Origin: Bacteroidales bacterium
GTDB taxonomy: Bacteria > Bacteroidota > Bacteroidia > Bacteroidales > P3
Reading direction: 5' to 3'
DNA length: 64,000 nt
NCBI GenBank assembly: GCA_017545365.1
Contig: JAFWOP010000024.1
Location: forward strand, 1 to 64,000
The translations under genes were made by a program, and so were the position numbers. Below are positions 34,556 through 42,998 of this stretch, piece after piece (position 1 is the stretch's first letter; each line of letters begins with the position of its first letter). The notes beneath the pieces were generated by a model. That model searched no databases. It had not been told where the DNA came from and worked only from the letters and a program-made list of their open reading frames with translations.

Positions 34556-35962
34556 ATGAAACGGATAGAAATCAACCATCTTTTCCTCGACACTGTCGAA
34601 CCCCTCATAGATACAACCATCAATGTCAAAGGCTGGGTACGCACCAAGCGTGGCAACAAGAACGTGGCTTTCATTGCCCTCAACGACGGCTCCACCATCA
34701 ATAACATACAAATCGTTGTAGACCTCGCCAACTTCGACGACGACCTTCTCCGCCGCATCACAACCGGCGCATGTATCAGCGTCGACGGCAAGTTGGTCAA
34801 GTCGCAAGGTGCTGGCCAAAATGTCGAAATCCAAGCCCAGGACGTCGTCCTCTACGGCGAAGCCGACCCCAACACCTATCCCCTGCAGAAGAAAGGCCAC
34901 TCCATGGAATTCCTCCGCGAGATAGGCCACCTGCGGCCCCGCACCAACACCTTTGGAGCCATCTGCCGCATCCGCCACAATATGGCCTACGCCATCCACA
35001 CCTTCTTCCACGAGCGCGGCTTCTTCTATTTCCACACGCCTCTTATCACCGCCTCCGACTGCGAGGGTGCCGGCGAGATGTTCCAAGTGACCACCCTCGA
35101 CTTGAAGAATCCTCCCCGCAAGGAAGACGGCAGCATCGACTATGAGCAGGACTTCTTCGGCAAACAGACTGCCCTCACTGTGAGCGGACAGCTCGAAGGC
35201 GAACTCGGTGCCACCGCTCTCGGTAAGATATACACCTTCGGACCCACCTTCCGTGCCGAGAACAGCAACACGCCGCGCCACCTTGCCGAGTTTTGGATGA
35301 TTGAACCCGAAATGGCCTTCTACGACCTCGACGACCTCACCGCCCTCGAAGAGGAGTTCATCAAATACTGCGTCCGCTGGGCCCTCGACCACTGTGCCGA
35401 CGACCTTCAGTTCCTCAACAACATGATCGACAAAGGCCTCATCGAACGTCTCCGCAGCGTCGTCGACACCGACTTCGTACGCCTGCCCTACACCGAAGGC
35501 GTCCGCATTCTGGAAGAAGCCGTCAAAAACGGCCACAAGTTCGAATTCCCCGTCTTCTGGGGTGCCGACCTCGCCAGCGAACACGAACGCTACCTTGTGG
35601 AGGAACACTTCAAACGTCCCGTCATCATGACCGACTACCCCAAGTACATCAAAGCCTTCTACATGAAGCAGAACGCCGACGGCAAAACCGTTCAAGGCAC
35701 CGACGTCCTCTTCCCGCAAATTGGCGAAATCATTGGCGGCTCAGTGCGCGAAGAAAGCTACGACAAGCTGCTGGCCTCCATTAACGAGCGCAACATACCC
35801 ATGAAAGACATGTGGTGGTACCTCGACACCCGTCGCTACGGCACCTGCCCCCACGCCGGCTTCGGCCTCGGCTTCGAGCGTCTGATGCTCTTCGTCACCG
35901 GCATGGCCAACATCCGCGACGTCATCCCCTTCCCCCGCACCCCCAAGACCGCCGAGTTCTAA
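34556..35962 (+). CDS. asnS: Asparaginyl-tRNA synthetase
   Basis: A 468-residue class II synthetase: N-terminal OB-fold ([20 protein letters not shown]), motif 2 around [21 protein letters not shown] and motif 3 [12 protein letters not shown]. The segment after motif 2 and the R-x-E of motif 2 are the AsnRS type rather than AspRS. It follows the guanylyltransferase gene by 38 bases. A strong terminator follows. Confidence 0.97.
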   Translation: MKRIEINHLFLDTVEPLIDTTINVKGWVRTKRGNKNVAFIALNDGSTINNIQIVVDLANFDDDLLRRITTGACISVDGKLVKSQGAGQNVEIQAQDVVLYGEADPNTYPLQKKGHSMEFLREIGHLRPRTNTFGAICRIRHNMAYAIHTFFHERGFFYFHTPLITASDCEGAGEMFQVTTLDLKNPPRKEDGSIDYEQDFFGKQTALTVSGQLEGELGATALGKIYTFGPTFRAENSNTPRHLAEFWMIEPEMAFYDLDDLTALEEEFIKYCVRWALDHCADDLQFLNNMIDKGLIERLRSVVDTDFVRLPYTEGVRILEEAVKNGHKFEFPVFWGADLASEHERYLVEEHFKRPVIMTDYPKYIKAFYMKQNADGKTVQGTDVLFPQIGEIIGGSVREESYDKLLASINERNIPMKDMWWYLDTRRYGTCPHAGFGLGFERLMLFVTGMANIRDVIPFPRTPKTAEF

Positions 35963-35996
35963 CAATAACTGCATACCCGGCTGAGCAGAAAACAAC

Positions 35997-36028
35997 AAAA
36001 ACTGCACACTCTGGTGTGCAGTTTTTTT
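35997..36028 (+). terminator. Rho-independent terminator after asnS
   Basis: Perfect stem AAAAACTGCACAC / GTGTGCAGTTTTT with a TCTG loop, followed by more T. Confidence 0.92.
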
Positions 36029-36097
36029 CTTCGCCCTTATGTTATATATGGGTGTAATGAACAAACAACAAGAGTAGATGGATGCCTGTCTGTTGCT

Positions 36098-36225
36098 GGT
36101 GCGGATTTGCAATCCGCACCTATTGAGTACAAGGATATTCTATCCCAGCTAACTAACTTATAATATATGCGATATGGATTAAAATTTCAATATTCAATTG
36201 GGGACGATTGCAAATCCTCCCCAAC
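36098..36225. repeat. REP-like pair of hairpins in inverted arrangement
   Basis: The hairpin GGTGCGGATT TGC AATCCGCACC (36098-36120) and the hairpin TTGGGGA...TCCCCAA (36199-36225) share the core GGATTTGCAATC, in opposite directions. This resembles REP sequences used by REP-associated tyrosine transposases, but no such gene is present in the window. The remaining sequence to 36365 holds a GCGTGCCTCCGGCACGC hairpin and no gene. Confidence 0.55.
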
Positions 36226-36365
36226 ATCCAGCATGACGGATATCGTTCTTTTCTAGAGGAAGATGGTATAAAGATAGATGAGAGGTACTTTCTGACGGAC
36301 GAATAGTAGCGTGCCTCCGGCACGCGGTCTGTCTAGTTCGTGATTCGCAACCAACATGTATGGAT

Positions 36366-36419
36366 AATTATTTTTGGCTACAAACCATGTTTTTTATGCA
36401 CTTGTAGCCAAAAATAATT
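36366..36419. repeat. Perfect 18-bp inverted repeat at the 3' end of an ATPase remnant
   Basis: AATTATTTTTGGCTACAA (36366-36383) and TTGTAGCCAAAAATAATT (36402-36419) pair perfectly across an 18-base loop. The right arm touches the stop codon of the remnant. The same arm sequence occurs twice more, again as an inverted pair, at its promoter (36832-36881). Confidence 0.85.
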
Positions 36420-36817
36420 CAGTCGTTAAACAATGAGTCTAATGTTATATTATTCGATACCAGTTCATTGTAGTACTCATTCTTCTTGGCAGAAGTATTA
36501 GTAATCAAAGAAATTAGAACCTGCTTTTGTGTAGGTAATAAATCGCTCACCTCAGCCTCCTTGAAACGGAGTCTCTCCGCATCGTGCTTGGTCAAAGCGT
36601 ATGGTCTGTTAGTATACTTCATTTCACACAGGCTTGTCACCTTGTCAGCTCTCTCAATTACCATATCCATCTGTGCGTCAGAAGTAAGCCTAAAAACTTC
36701 TCACTAGCCAAGTCTTTCCGACACGGCGTCGTCCATATAACGCGACAAACTCTGCTTGATTCGACTCTTTCAATCTTATTAATTCTTTTATTTCTTTCTC
36801 TCTGCCAACCATTTGCA
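36419..36817 (-). pseudogene. Remnant of an AAA ATPase (DUF234-type) with large internal deletion
   Basis: From ATG 36817 the frame gives MQMVGREKEIKELIRLKESN, then the Walker A segment GRRRVGKTWLVRSF and a stop. In another frame from about 36690 down to 36419 the typical C terminus follows: AQMDMVIERADKVTSLCEMK, RPYALT, ending DSLFND. Intact relatives are several hundred residues long, so most of the middle is missing. Both ends and the promoter remain. Confidence 0.8.
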
Positions 36818-36831
36818 TAATGATATATGTA

Positions 36832-36881
36832 TTTATTTTTGGCTACAAATATACAAAATAGTCCCCATGTAGCCAAAAATA
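36832..36881 (-). promoter_or_regulatory. ATPase promoter embedded in an inverted repeat
   Basis: Minus-strand -7 TATATTTG (36845-36852) and -33 TTTG (36873-36876), spaced 20 bases. Each lies within one arm of the 15-bp inverted repeat TTATTTTTGGCTACA / TGTAGCCAAAAATAA (36832-36846 and 36867-36881), so a protein bound to the arms would block RNA polymerase. Confidence 0.65.
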
Positions 36882-37120
36882 ATTTCATTACACCATGTTT
36901 GATTCACAAAAACGGCTCTTCACAAAGCAAAGAAGAACAGGTCTCGTCGTCAAATTGTCCACATAAGCATATTTAATGAAAGGCAGTATCGAACATGCCA
37001 CCCTCCACCGAGTCCCCCTCTGGATGTTCTGGGTCCTGTGCTAAATGCCTTTATAAGATGACAAACGCCAACACTAATATGTTGTAGCGAGCCTTGACAC
37101 GCAGGACGGGTCGACAGGAA

Positions 37121-37157
37121 ACCCCACACTGCGCTTCCTTCGGTTACTTAGTGTGGG
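37121..37157. repeat. Degenerate third copy of part of the structured element
   Basis: The stem CCCCACACT / AGTGTGGGG encloses CTTCC...GGTTA and matches the central hairpin of the elements at 5161 and 19076 (CCCCACACTGCGGAACC). The outer inverted ends are not recognisable. It lies in the gene-free stretch 36889-37218, in which I see nothing else. Confidence 0.5.
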
Positions 37158-37218
37158 GTTAATAGGATTCTTGCCTTTGGCACGAATAGACTGCACAAGT
37201 AGATTGATGCCAGTCTCC

Positions 37219-39099
37219 TTACTTGGATGCAGGTGTCACCCAAGTGAAAGTAACACTTCCAGGAAGGTATGTATCATTCTCCAATTCTGTCCGCACCACT
37301 GTTGGGCAGGTAATGGTGCAATACCTAGAAGTTGTAGAAAGTAAGTAGCACATATAATACTTACTAATTACACTACTCATATCAAAGTGGTCTAGATTAA
37401 TGGTTGTCAGATTTTTACACTCCCGAAACAAATTATTCATATCCGTCACATTTTCAGTGTTGAAGTCGGAGAGGTCAAGACTTGTCAGGCTGCTGCAACC
37501 ACAAAACATACCGTTCATACTCGTCACATTTCCAGTGACGAAGTTTGATACATCAAGGTTTGTCAGGCTGTTGCAGTAAATAAACATAGTGCCCATATCT
37601 GTTACTTTCTCGGTATTGAAATGATAGACATCAAGGCTTGTCAGGCTACTACATCCAGAAAACATACCGCTCATATTCGTTACATTCTCGGTGTTGAAGT
37701 TGGATACGTCAAGGCTTGTCAGGCTACTACATCCAGAAAACATACCGCTCATATTCGTTACATTCTCGGTGTTGAAGTTGGATACGTCAAAGCTTGTCAG
37801 GTTGCTGCACCTCAAAAACATAGCACTCATACCCGTTACATTTTTGGTGTTGAAGTTGGAAATGTCGAGGCTTATTAGACTGCTACACCAGTCAAACATG
37901 CTGTACATGGTCGTTACATTCTCGGTATTGAAATTGGATAGGTCAAGGCTTCTCAGACTATTACATTCATAAAACATCCGGTGCATATATGTCACATTCG
38001 TGGTGTTAAAACCTTCTCCGAAGTCAATTCTTTCTATAAAAGATACCCATTGTGAGGTATAGTAATTCAATGAACCTGCGAACATACCTTGACAATCCGG
38101 ATTTGCATTTATTATGCTAGCACGTGTGGAGATTCTCCATGTGGTCCCATCTAAATTGCCGTAGATAGGTACAGGAGAACTCGAAGTCGAAAGCAATGTG
38201 CCAGAGGATACAGAACTGTTATACTCGAAAACAACTGCTGTGGCGTTGTCTGGGATAGCGGCATTGAATGTCGGGCCGTCTACCAGTTCGGCGGCGAGGA
38301 TTTGGGTGAGGGAGGTGACGTTGAGGGTGACGGAGGTGTAGGTGTTGGGGGTGAGGGCTACGCTGTTCTTGGTGAGCTCGAAGTAGTAGCCGTTGGTGGT
38401 GTAGAGGGTGATGGTGACGTTGTCCGTGGGGAAGGCGGGAACGTAGATGTCGAAGGAGGACTGGGCTCCTGCGGCAAGGGTGACGCTGGTGGGACCGGCG
38501 ATGCGGAGTGAGACGGAGTGGGAGGCATCAGAGGAGAGGGTGATGCCGTCGTTGTCAGTACCGGTGACGGTGGCAGTGCCTGTGCCGCTCAGGTAGGCAT
38601 TGTCGGTGGCAATACGCAGTTTGTCCAATGCCATGTCGCTGCCGGTGTTGTTGTTGACCACCACATGTACGATGGAACAGAGGTTATGGAACTGCAAGAC
38701 CTCGCCGTCAGTATAGGCTCCCATAGGAGCGTTTACGCGCTGATGGCCGTCCACGAGCGTATAGACCTGTGTGGCGGGCAGAGTGACGGGGATGCTACTG
38801 CTGTTGCTGATGTCCATGTTAGCTGGCACCAACGAGGCGGGGAAGATGGCGCGGTAGTTGTCGGCACCCACCACGTCGGCAATCTGTGCTGAAGAACCTG
38901 AGGCTGCCGAGATAGGGTATACGGCGTTGTTGACATACACCTGGTCGCCGTTGTTCCAGCAGGGGTAGCGGTCGTCGATGTAGGTCTTGCCGGGCTGGCT
39001 GATGACGGCTCCTAGGGTGACCAACTCCTGTTCTTTCTGGCAGCTGGAAGCCAGCAGAACTGCTGCAATAAGGGTGGAGAGGAATAAAACTTTCTTCAT
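37219..39099 (-). CDS. BspA-like surface lipoprotein with 25-residue DUF285 repeats
   Basis: A 626-residue lipoprotein (lipobox LASSC, Cys about 20). The N-terminal half has beta-sandwich, fimbrillin-like features (PATQVYTLVDGHQRVNAPMG, LTPNTYTSVTLNVT). The C-terminal part (about 370-585) holds roughly nine repeats of 25 residues, each of the type MFxxCSSLTSLDVSNFNTEN. Two adjacent units (37621-37770) are almost identical in DNA, showing recent duplication. Proteins of this type mediate attachment to host matrix or to other bacteria. It follows the short peptide gene by 19 bases in the same direction. Confidence 0.88.
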   Translation of the reverse strand: MKKVLFLSTLIAAVLLASSCQKEQELVTLGAVISQPGKTYIDDRYPCWNNGDQVYVNNAVYPISAASGSSAQIADVVGADNYRAIFPASLVPANMDISNSSSIPVTLPATQVYTLVDGHQRVNAPMGAYTDGEVLQFHNLCSIVHVVVNNNTGSDMALDKLRIATDNAYLSGTGTATVTGTDNDGITLSSDASHSVSLRIAGPTSVTLAAGAQSSFDIYVPAFPTDNVTITLYTTNGYYFELTKNSVALTPNTYTSVTLNVTSLTQILAAELVDGPTFNAAIPDNATAVVFEYNSSVSSGTLLSTSSSPVPIYGNLDGTTWRISTRASIINANPDCQGMFAGSLNYYTSQWVSFIERIDFGEGFNTTNVTYMHRMFYECNSLRSLDLSNFNTENVTTMYSMFDWCSSLISLDISNFNTKNVTGMSAMFLRCSNLTSFDVSNFNTENVTNMSGMFSGCSSLTSLDVSNFNTENVTNMSGMFSGCSSLTSLDVYHFNTEKVTDMGTMFIYCNSLTNLDVSNFVTGNVTSMNGMFCGCSSLTSLDLSDFNTENVTDMNNLFRECKNLTTINLDHFDMSSVISKYYMCYLLSTTSRYCTITCPTVVRTELENDTYLPGSVTFTWVTPASK

Positions 39100-39118
39100 G
39101 GTGTGCAGGATTTAAAGG

Positions 39119-39298
39119 TTAGTTGTACCGTGCATTAGGATTACCACTGGGCGTGTCCCAACTATCTGCCCCATAGCGGGTTGTGTTGGCGTTTCCTTCA
39201 TTTTGTACACCGGAAGTCTGGAATCCGGCCTCCACGCGGGCATTTAACACCTCTACAACTGGAGATTCGTAATTGTACTTGAAATCTTTTTCTTTCAT
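39119..39298 (-). CDS. Short Bacteroidales peptide with E-A-G-F-x-x-S signature
   Basis: A 59-codon gene starting MKEKDFKYNYESPVVEVLNA, then EAGFQTSG and a polar, Asn/Thr-rich tail. There is no signal peptide. Short Bacteroidales proteins with the pattern Y-x-x-P-x-x-E-V ... E-x-G-F-x-x-S occur next to surface-protein genes as far as I recall; their role is unknown. It has a long leader with its own terminator (39346-39604) and directly precedes the BspA-like gene. The ATG at 39298 is preferred to a longer start at 39334. Confidence 0.7.
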   Translation of the reverse strand: MKEKDFKYNYESPVVEVLNARVEAGFQTSGVQNEGNANTTRYGADSWDTPSGNPNARYN

Positions 39299-39345
39299 GT
39301 TTTTAAGTATTATGTTACTGCCCCAAGTCTCCAACAGGCAGCAAA

Positions 39346-39604
39346 TAAAAAAGGCATGAGACTTATGTGCTCATGTCCGTCTTGATAGAGGTATCGCCAA
39401 ACACCTTAGAGGAAACGGGATCTTAGGAACATATCTCACGCCTGACGATATGCCTTAGGCGTAGATGCCTATTGCATACACAACAAGCGAAAGCATTAAT
39501 GCTTATCCCTCCTCATGAAACTTGGCGAATTTCTATCAAAGGACAATCTTGCAATGCTTTTCTTGCAAACGCTTACATTACTCTCGTAAGCGGTTGCAAA
39601 ATTA
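39346..39604 (-). ncRNA. Leader or small RNA ending in a terminator, upstream of the peptide gene
   Basis: On the minus strand a -7 element TAATTTTG (39597-39604) starts a transcript of about 240 bases. It contains GGCATCTACGCCTAAGGCAT and ends with a hairpin (GGACATGAG/CTCATGCC, one bulge, 39353-39378) followed by TTTTTT (39347-39352), about 45 bases before the peptide start. The layout promoter-RNA-terminator resembles the published Bacteroidales-1 RNA motif as I remember it, but I cannot confirm the match. It could be an attenuator for the peptide/BspA-like operon or a separate small RNA. Confidence 0.6.
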
Positions 39605-39740
39605 CACAATTATTTCCATATAGTGAAAAAAAAGTTTTAGCTCAAGAAAAAAGCAAAAGAAGTTCCCCGCCATAGTAAACTAAAAAAAGTGCAGTTTCCA
39701 TGCGGAGCTACACCTTTGAAATGTCAAGAGATAAGTCGGT

Positions 39741-41012
39741 CTACAATAGTAGCCATTTCCATACGGGAATCACCTCTACGGGCAATGTGCCAATTTGGCA
39801 ATGTTCCTCTTGGTCGCGTGTGACAATGACGGCTCGTTGAAGTGGGTTTACACGATGCAATGCCGCCAAAGCCCCCAGCTCTCGCTCACGAGTCTCGTCA
39901 CTCATCATATCCAGTGTGGCTTGTATTGCCAAGCCTTCTTCGGGCACATAGAAATCAACCTCGATGTTGCGGTTGTAATAAAACACTCGCGGCTCGTCAC
40001 CATTTGAAAATTGCCTTAATAGATGTATTGCACAAATGTTTTCCAACAGCTTTTCGTCGCCCCCAAACAGGAAGTTGTTCAGCAATCCGTTGTCTGTGAA
40101 GTAGCGTTTCTTGATTGTCTCCTTTTCGGTAATAGGAGAGACGTAATTTGACAAGGAGAAAAGCATATAGCTGTCTTCAAGGTATTGCAGATAGTCTTTT
40201 ACTGTGGCAAGGCTCACTTTTTCGCCAGTAGATTTTACAATATTCTGTAGTCTAGAGAGGGATACTGGCTGAGTGATGCTTTCGGCAATTTTCTTTACCA
40301 AGAGCCTTATTCCGCGGGTATTGCGAATGTTATTGCGGGCTACGATGTCGCCTAGCAGTATTTTCTGATAGAGGCTGTTCACCCATTCTCTTTTGTCTAT
40401 CAAATCGAAGCTTTCTGCAAAACCGCCATGGGGAAAGTAGGTGTCCATATAGTGTGCAACTAGGTGCAGTACGTTGGGGGTATACAACCAGTTTTTATCA
40501 AGACCAACTCCACGATTGTGCAAATATTCCTCAAAGGAAAACGGCCACACTTCTCGAATGACGAACCGGCCACCCAGCGTAGTGGCAATCTCGTTACTCA
40601 GCATCTTGGCATTGCTGCCTGTCACCATCACCCTATATTGTTGGTCTGCCAACCTTCGTACAAATTGTTCCCACCCATCAATCACTTGAACCTCGTCGAG
40701 GTAGACATACGGTCTTTTGTCACCGAACATCTCGGCATAGCAGTCAAGCCATAGCCCGAGTTCCGAGGCCTCCATGTAGCGAATACGTTCGTCCTCGAAG
40801 TTCACATACAAACAGTCCTCTAACTTTATCATCCCTTGGGCAATCCGCTGCTGCATATCCTGAATCATTAGGCATGACTTGCCAGCACGGCGAATGCCCA
40901 CTAGCACGTAGTTCATCCTCTCTTCAAAATGTTGTGGACGAAATGTCAGTTGCCGCTCACGCACCTCTTGATGCCGTTCGATAATAATCCTTTTGATAAC
41001 TTGTTTGTCCAT
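39741..41012 (-). CDS. AAA ATPase with DUF4143 domain (second copy)
   Basis: A 423-residue protein with Walker A GIRRAGKSC (residues 39-47), Walker B YVYLDEVQ, MVTGSNAKML and a C-terminal DUF4143 region with EVDFYVPEEGLAIQA. Same family as the protein at 5487 but clearly diverged. The ATG at 41012 (MDKQVIKRI) is chosen; the longer version would need a TTG. Palindromes lie just upstream (41062-41097). The function of the family is not established. Confidence 0.88.
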   Translation of the reverse strand: MDKQVIKRIIIERHQEVRERQLTFRPQHFEERMNYVLVGIRRAGKSCLMIQDMQQRIAQGMIKLEDCLYVNFEDERIRYMEASELGLWLDCYAEMFGDKRPYVYLDEVQVIDGWEQFVRRLADQQYRVMVTGSNAKMLSNEIATTLGGRFVIREVWPFSFEEYLHNRGVGLDKNWLYTPNVLHLVAHYMDTYFPHGGFAESFDLIDKREWVNSLYQKILLGDIVARNNIRNTRGIRLLVKKIAESITQPVSLSRLQNIVKSTGEKVSLATVKDYLQYLEDSYMLFSLSNYVSPITEKETIKKRYFTDNGLLNNFLFGGDEKLLENICAIHLLRQFSNGDEPRVFYYNRNIEVDFYVPEEGLAIQATLDMMSDETRERELGALAALHRVNPLQRAVIVTRDQEEHCQIGTLPVEVIPVWKWLLL

Positions 41013-41061
41013 ATCGGTACGATATTTCAACTTATAAGTATAAATAATTTCTGATTCCTAT

Positions 41062-41097
41062 AACGTATACGTTGGAATAATATTGCGTTCATTCCAA
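41062..41097 (-). promoter_or_regulatory. Palindromes upstream of the second DUF4143 ATPase
   Basis: AACGTATACGTT (41062-41073) is a perfect 12-bp palindrome. TTGGAAT (41072-41078) and ATTCCAA (41091-41097) form an inverted pair over it. They sit 50-85 bases before the start codon. A TTTG lies at the far edge, but I see no convincing -7, so the promoter itself is uncertain. Confidence 0.5.
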
Positions 41098-41154
41098 ATT
41101 ATTGTTGTCTGTGAACCCAGTTTCACCGACCCGCTGTGGGAGGCGCGATAGGGA

Positions 41155-42057
41155 TTACCACTGGAGGTTCTTGTTCCGGCCGAGCAGACGGTCGAGGAGC
41201 GTGCGCTGATGCATGGGCCTCTGTAATTCGAATTCTCCAGAGGGGTTGACAAATCCATGTGTGTTGCCTATTCTGGCATAGGCAAGTCCTTCGGAGAAGT
41301 AGTGCAGCTGGTCGAAATAGATGTCGATGATGAGGTTGCCATTTCTGTCGATGGCACCGAGCTTGTGGTTTACCAGCACGGAAGCGCGACCTTCCACGAG
41401 GCAGTTGACAGTCTCATATTTGTCGCCAAGGATGGCAAGGGTATTCCCCTGGCCGTCCACGAAGCGCCATTGCCCATCAATAAGGACTGGCATGACCCCT
41501 TCTGAGAAGTAGTCGGCATCGTCGTACTGGGCAGGCACCACGTAGTTCCCGCCTTTATCTATTAGGCCCCATTTATCGTTAGTTTCAACTATGGCCAGAC
41601 CGTCCACAAAAGGCCCCGCAAAGTCGAATCGGGGTGGGATGACCACCTTGCCTTCATGGTTAATGTAGCCATACTTCCAGTCAATCTCTATAGGTGCCAG
41701 ACCGTCGGAGAACGGTTCTACATTGGTAATATTATCGGCAAGGGTGGCAAGTGTGTTGCCTTGCTTGTCGATGATGTGGTGCTTCTCACCAACGAAGACC
41801 GTCGCCACGCCTTCGTTAAAGTCGTTGGCGGCATCGAAGCGCGGTGTTATGGCGAATGCGCCACTCTTGTCGATATAGCCGTACTTATTATTCTTTTCAA
41901 CCGCAGCCAATCCCTCGGAGAAGCCGTTGGCATCGGTGAATTGTGGTAGGATGACAAAATAACCTTCGCGGTCTATATACCCCCACTTGTCTTTTTTCAT
42001 CACGGCGGCCAGCCCCTCTGAAAAGGTCCAGCAGTTGCCACCTAGGAAAATCTTCAT
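41155..42057 (-). CDS. WG-repeat protein
   Basis: A 300-residue protein made of WG beta-repeats: units such as FSEGLAAVMKKDKWGYIDRE, then FSEGLAAVEKNNKYGYIDKS, and so on (about nine units), each starting at an F-x-(E/D)-G-L/V motif. There is no clear signal peptide. WG-repeat proteins are found in many Bacteroidales, with function unknown. It lies between the second ATPase and a duplicated manA tail. The stretch 42058-42177 before it is open and protein-like (NPAYGGNPEIMEKY) but belongs to no gene I can name. Confidence 0.82.
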   Translation of the reverse strand: MKIFLGGNCWTFSEGLAAVMKKDKWGYIDREGYFVILPQFTDANGFSEGLAAVEKNNKYGYIDKSGAFAITPRFDAANDFNEGVATVFVGEKHHIIDKQGNTLATLADNITNVEPFSDGLAPIEIDWKYGYINHEGKVVIPPRFDFAGPFVDGLAIVETNDKWGLIDKGGNYVVPAQYDDADYFSEGVMPVLIDGQWRFVDGQGNTLAILGDKYETVNCLVEGRASVLVNHKLGAIDRNGNLIIDIYFDQLHYFSEGLAYARIGNTHGFVNPSGEFELQRPMHQRTLLDRLLGRNKNLQW

Positions 42058-42177
42058 CGTTCTTTTTGGGTAGAGTGTAACATTTTATATATTTCTCCAT
42101 GATTTCTGGATTTCCGCCGTAGGCGGGGTTGTATTTCTCCCCACTCGTGAAATCTGGAAAGCCTAGCTGTAGGGCTG

Positions 42178-42300
42178 TTAATGGATGTTCTCTGCGCCTC
42201 CGACAAACTGGGCCAGCCAGTCGCGGTCGTTGGTGTGGTTGAGGCTCTCCTTGTTCTCCCAGCGGGCGGGGTCGATGTATACTTCCAGCAGTCGAGGCAT
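42178..42300 (-). pseudogene. Duplicated 3' tail of manA
   Basis: Encodes LLEVYIDPARWENKE then NHTNDRDWLA and an extra VGGAENIH before a stop. The genuine manA ends LLEVYVDPDCWEDKD, NHANDRDWLA. The DNA matches over about 85 bases with scattered differences, several changing amino acids, so the tail comes from a related but distinct manA. It lies 10.4 kb beyond the manA 3' end, in the same orientation. Confidence 0.85.
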
Positions 42301-42413
42301 AACGCTTCGTGATTTCGCTCTTGAAATCAGGTGCAAAATTACGCAAAATTTTTCATATGGCAAAAAAAGTTTCTTTGTGTTGGTAAAATGTGCTGATAGG
42401 CTATCGTAATATA

Positions 42414-42460
42414 CACTAAAAAAAGTGCAGTTTTGATACGAAACTGCACTTTTTTAGTGC
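42414..42460. terminator. Bidirectional hairpin terminator
   Basis: Stem CACTAAAAAAAGTGCAGTTT / AAACTGCACTTTTTTAGTG with a 7-base loop (one extra A in the left arm). One arm, CTAAAAAAAGTGCAGTTT, occurs alone at 39680-39697 next to the ATPase gene end, which suggests a broken copy of the same terminator. Confidence 0.8.
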
Positions 42461-42509
42461 ATGTGTGCAATATGTAATAAGCAAGTACGTTATATCAAAA
42501 ATCAGTGTC

Positions 42510-42998
42510 ATGGCACAGAAAAAAGGCTCTCTCCGTAGGCATAGGCAGGCGATATGGTATAGGGTTGTTCCGATGGTCAACTTGCTGTTGGTGGCGTTAT
42601 GCCTCTGGGGCAATAGTGTGACTAACGCAGGATTCTGCCGCCCAGTGCTGTGGGCGGGCGTTGTACAGGGTGTCAGCTTCCTCAATATTATCACCTTCAC
42701 ATGGCTGGAGCGGACAAGGTTGCGCAACCTGAATGCCCTGCTCTGCGGCATCAGCACGGGGGTGTACACTTATTGGTGCCTGTTTCTCGGCGGCTGGGTG
42801 GTCGTGATGCCTGTGCCGGTGTGGTTTCTACTCCTATTAGTATGGCGCAACATTATCAAACCAGTGGCCAAAGGCATCCGCCTATGGTACCAGGCAGGGA
42901 TGTTGCTCTGTGTTCTTTTGGCCTTTGGCGCAAGGATGGCATATCGTGCTTCGTGCGATGCCTACGATAGGGAGCAGTACCCGACAGCAACCCTATGA
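42510..42998 (+). CDS. Small membrane protein of unknown function
   Basis: A 162-residue protein with about four transmembrane helices (VVPMVNLLLVALCLWG, a second near VLWAGVVQGVSFLNIIT, then LLCGISTGVYTYWCLFLGGW and a last one near MLLCVLLAFGARMA). The ATG at 42510 (MAQKKGSLRR) gives a basic start. It overlaps the next gene by four bases (ATGA). Not recognised. Confidence 0.6.
   Translation: MAQKKGSLRRHRQAIWYRVVPMVNLLLVALCLWGNSVTNAGFCRPVLWAGVVQGVSFLNIITFTWLERTRLRNLNALLCGISTGVYTYWCLFLGGWVVVMPVPVWFLLLLVWRNIIKPVAKGIRLWYQAGMLLCVLLAFGARMAYRASCDAYDREQYPTATL

Noticed and set aside
34382..35719. Leftward frame of 445 codons
   Set aside because: Shadow of asnS.
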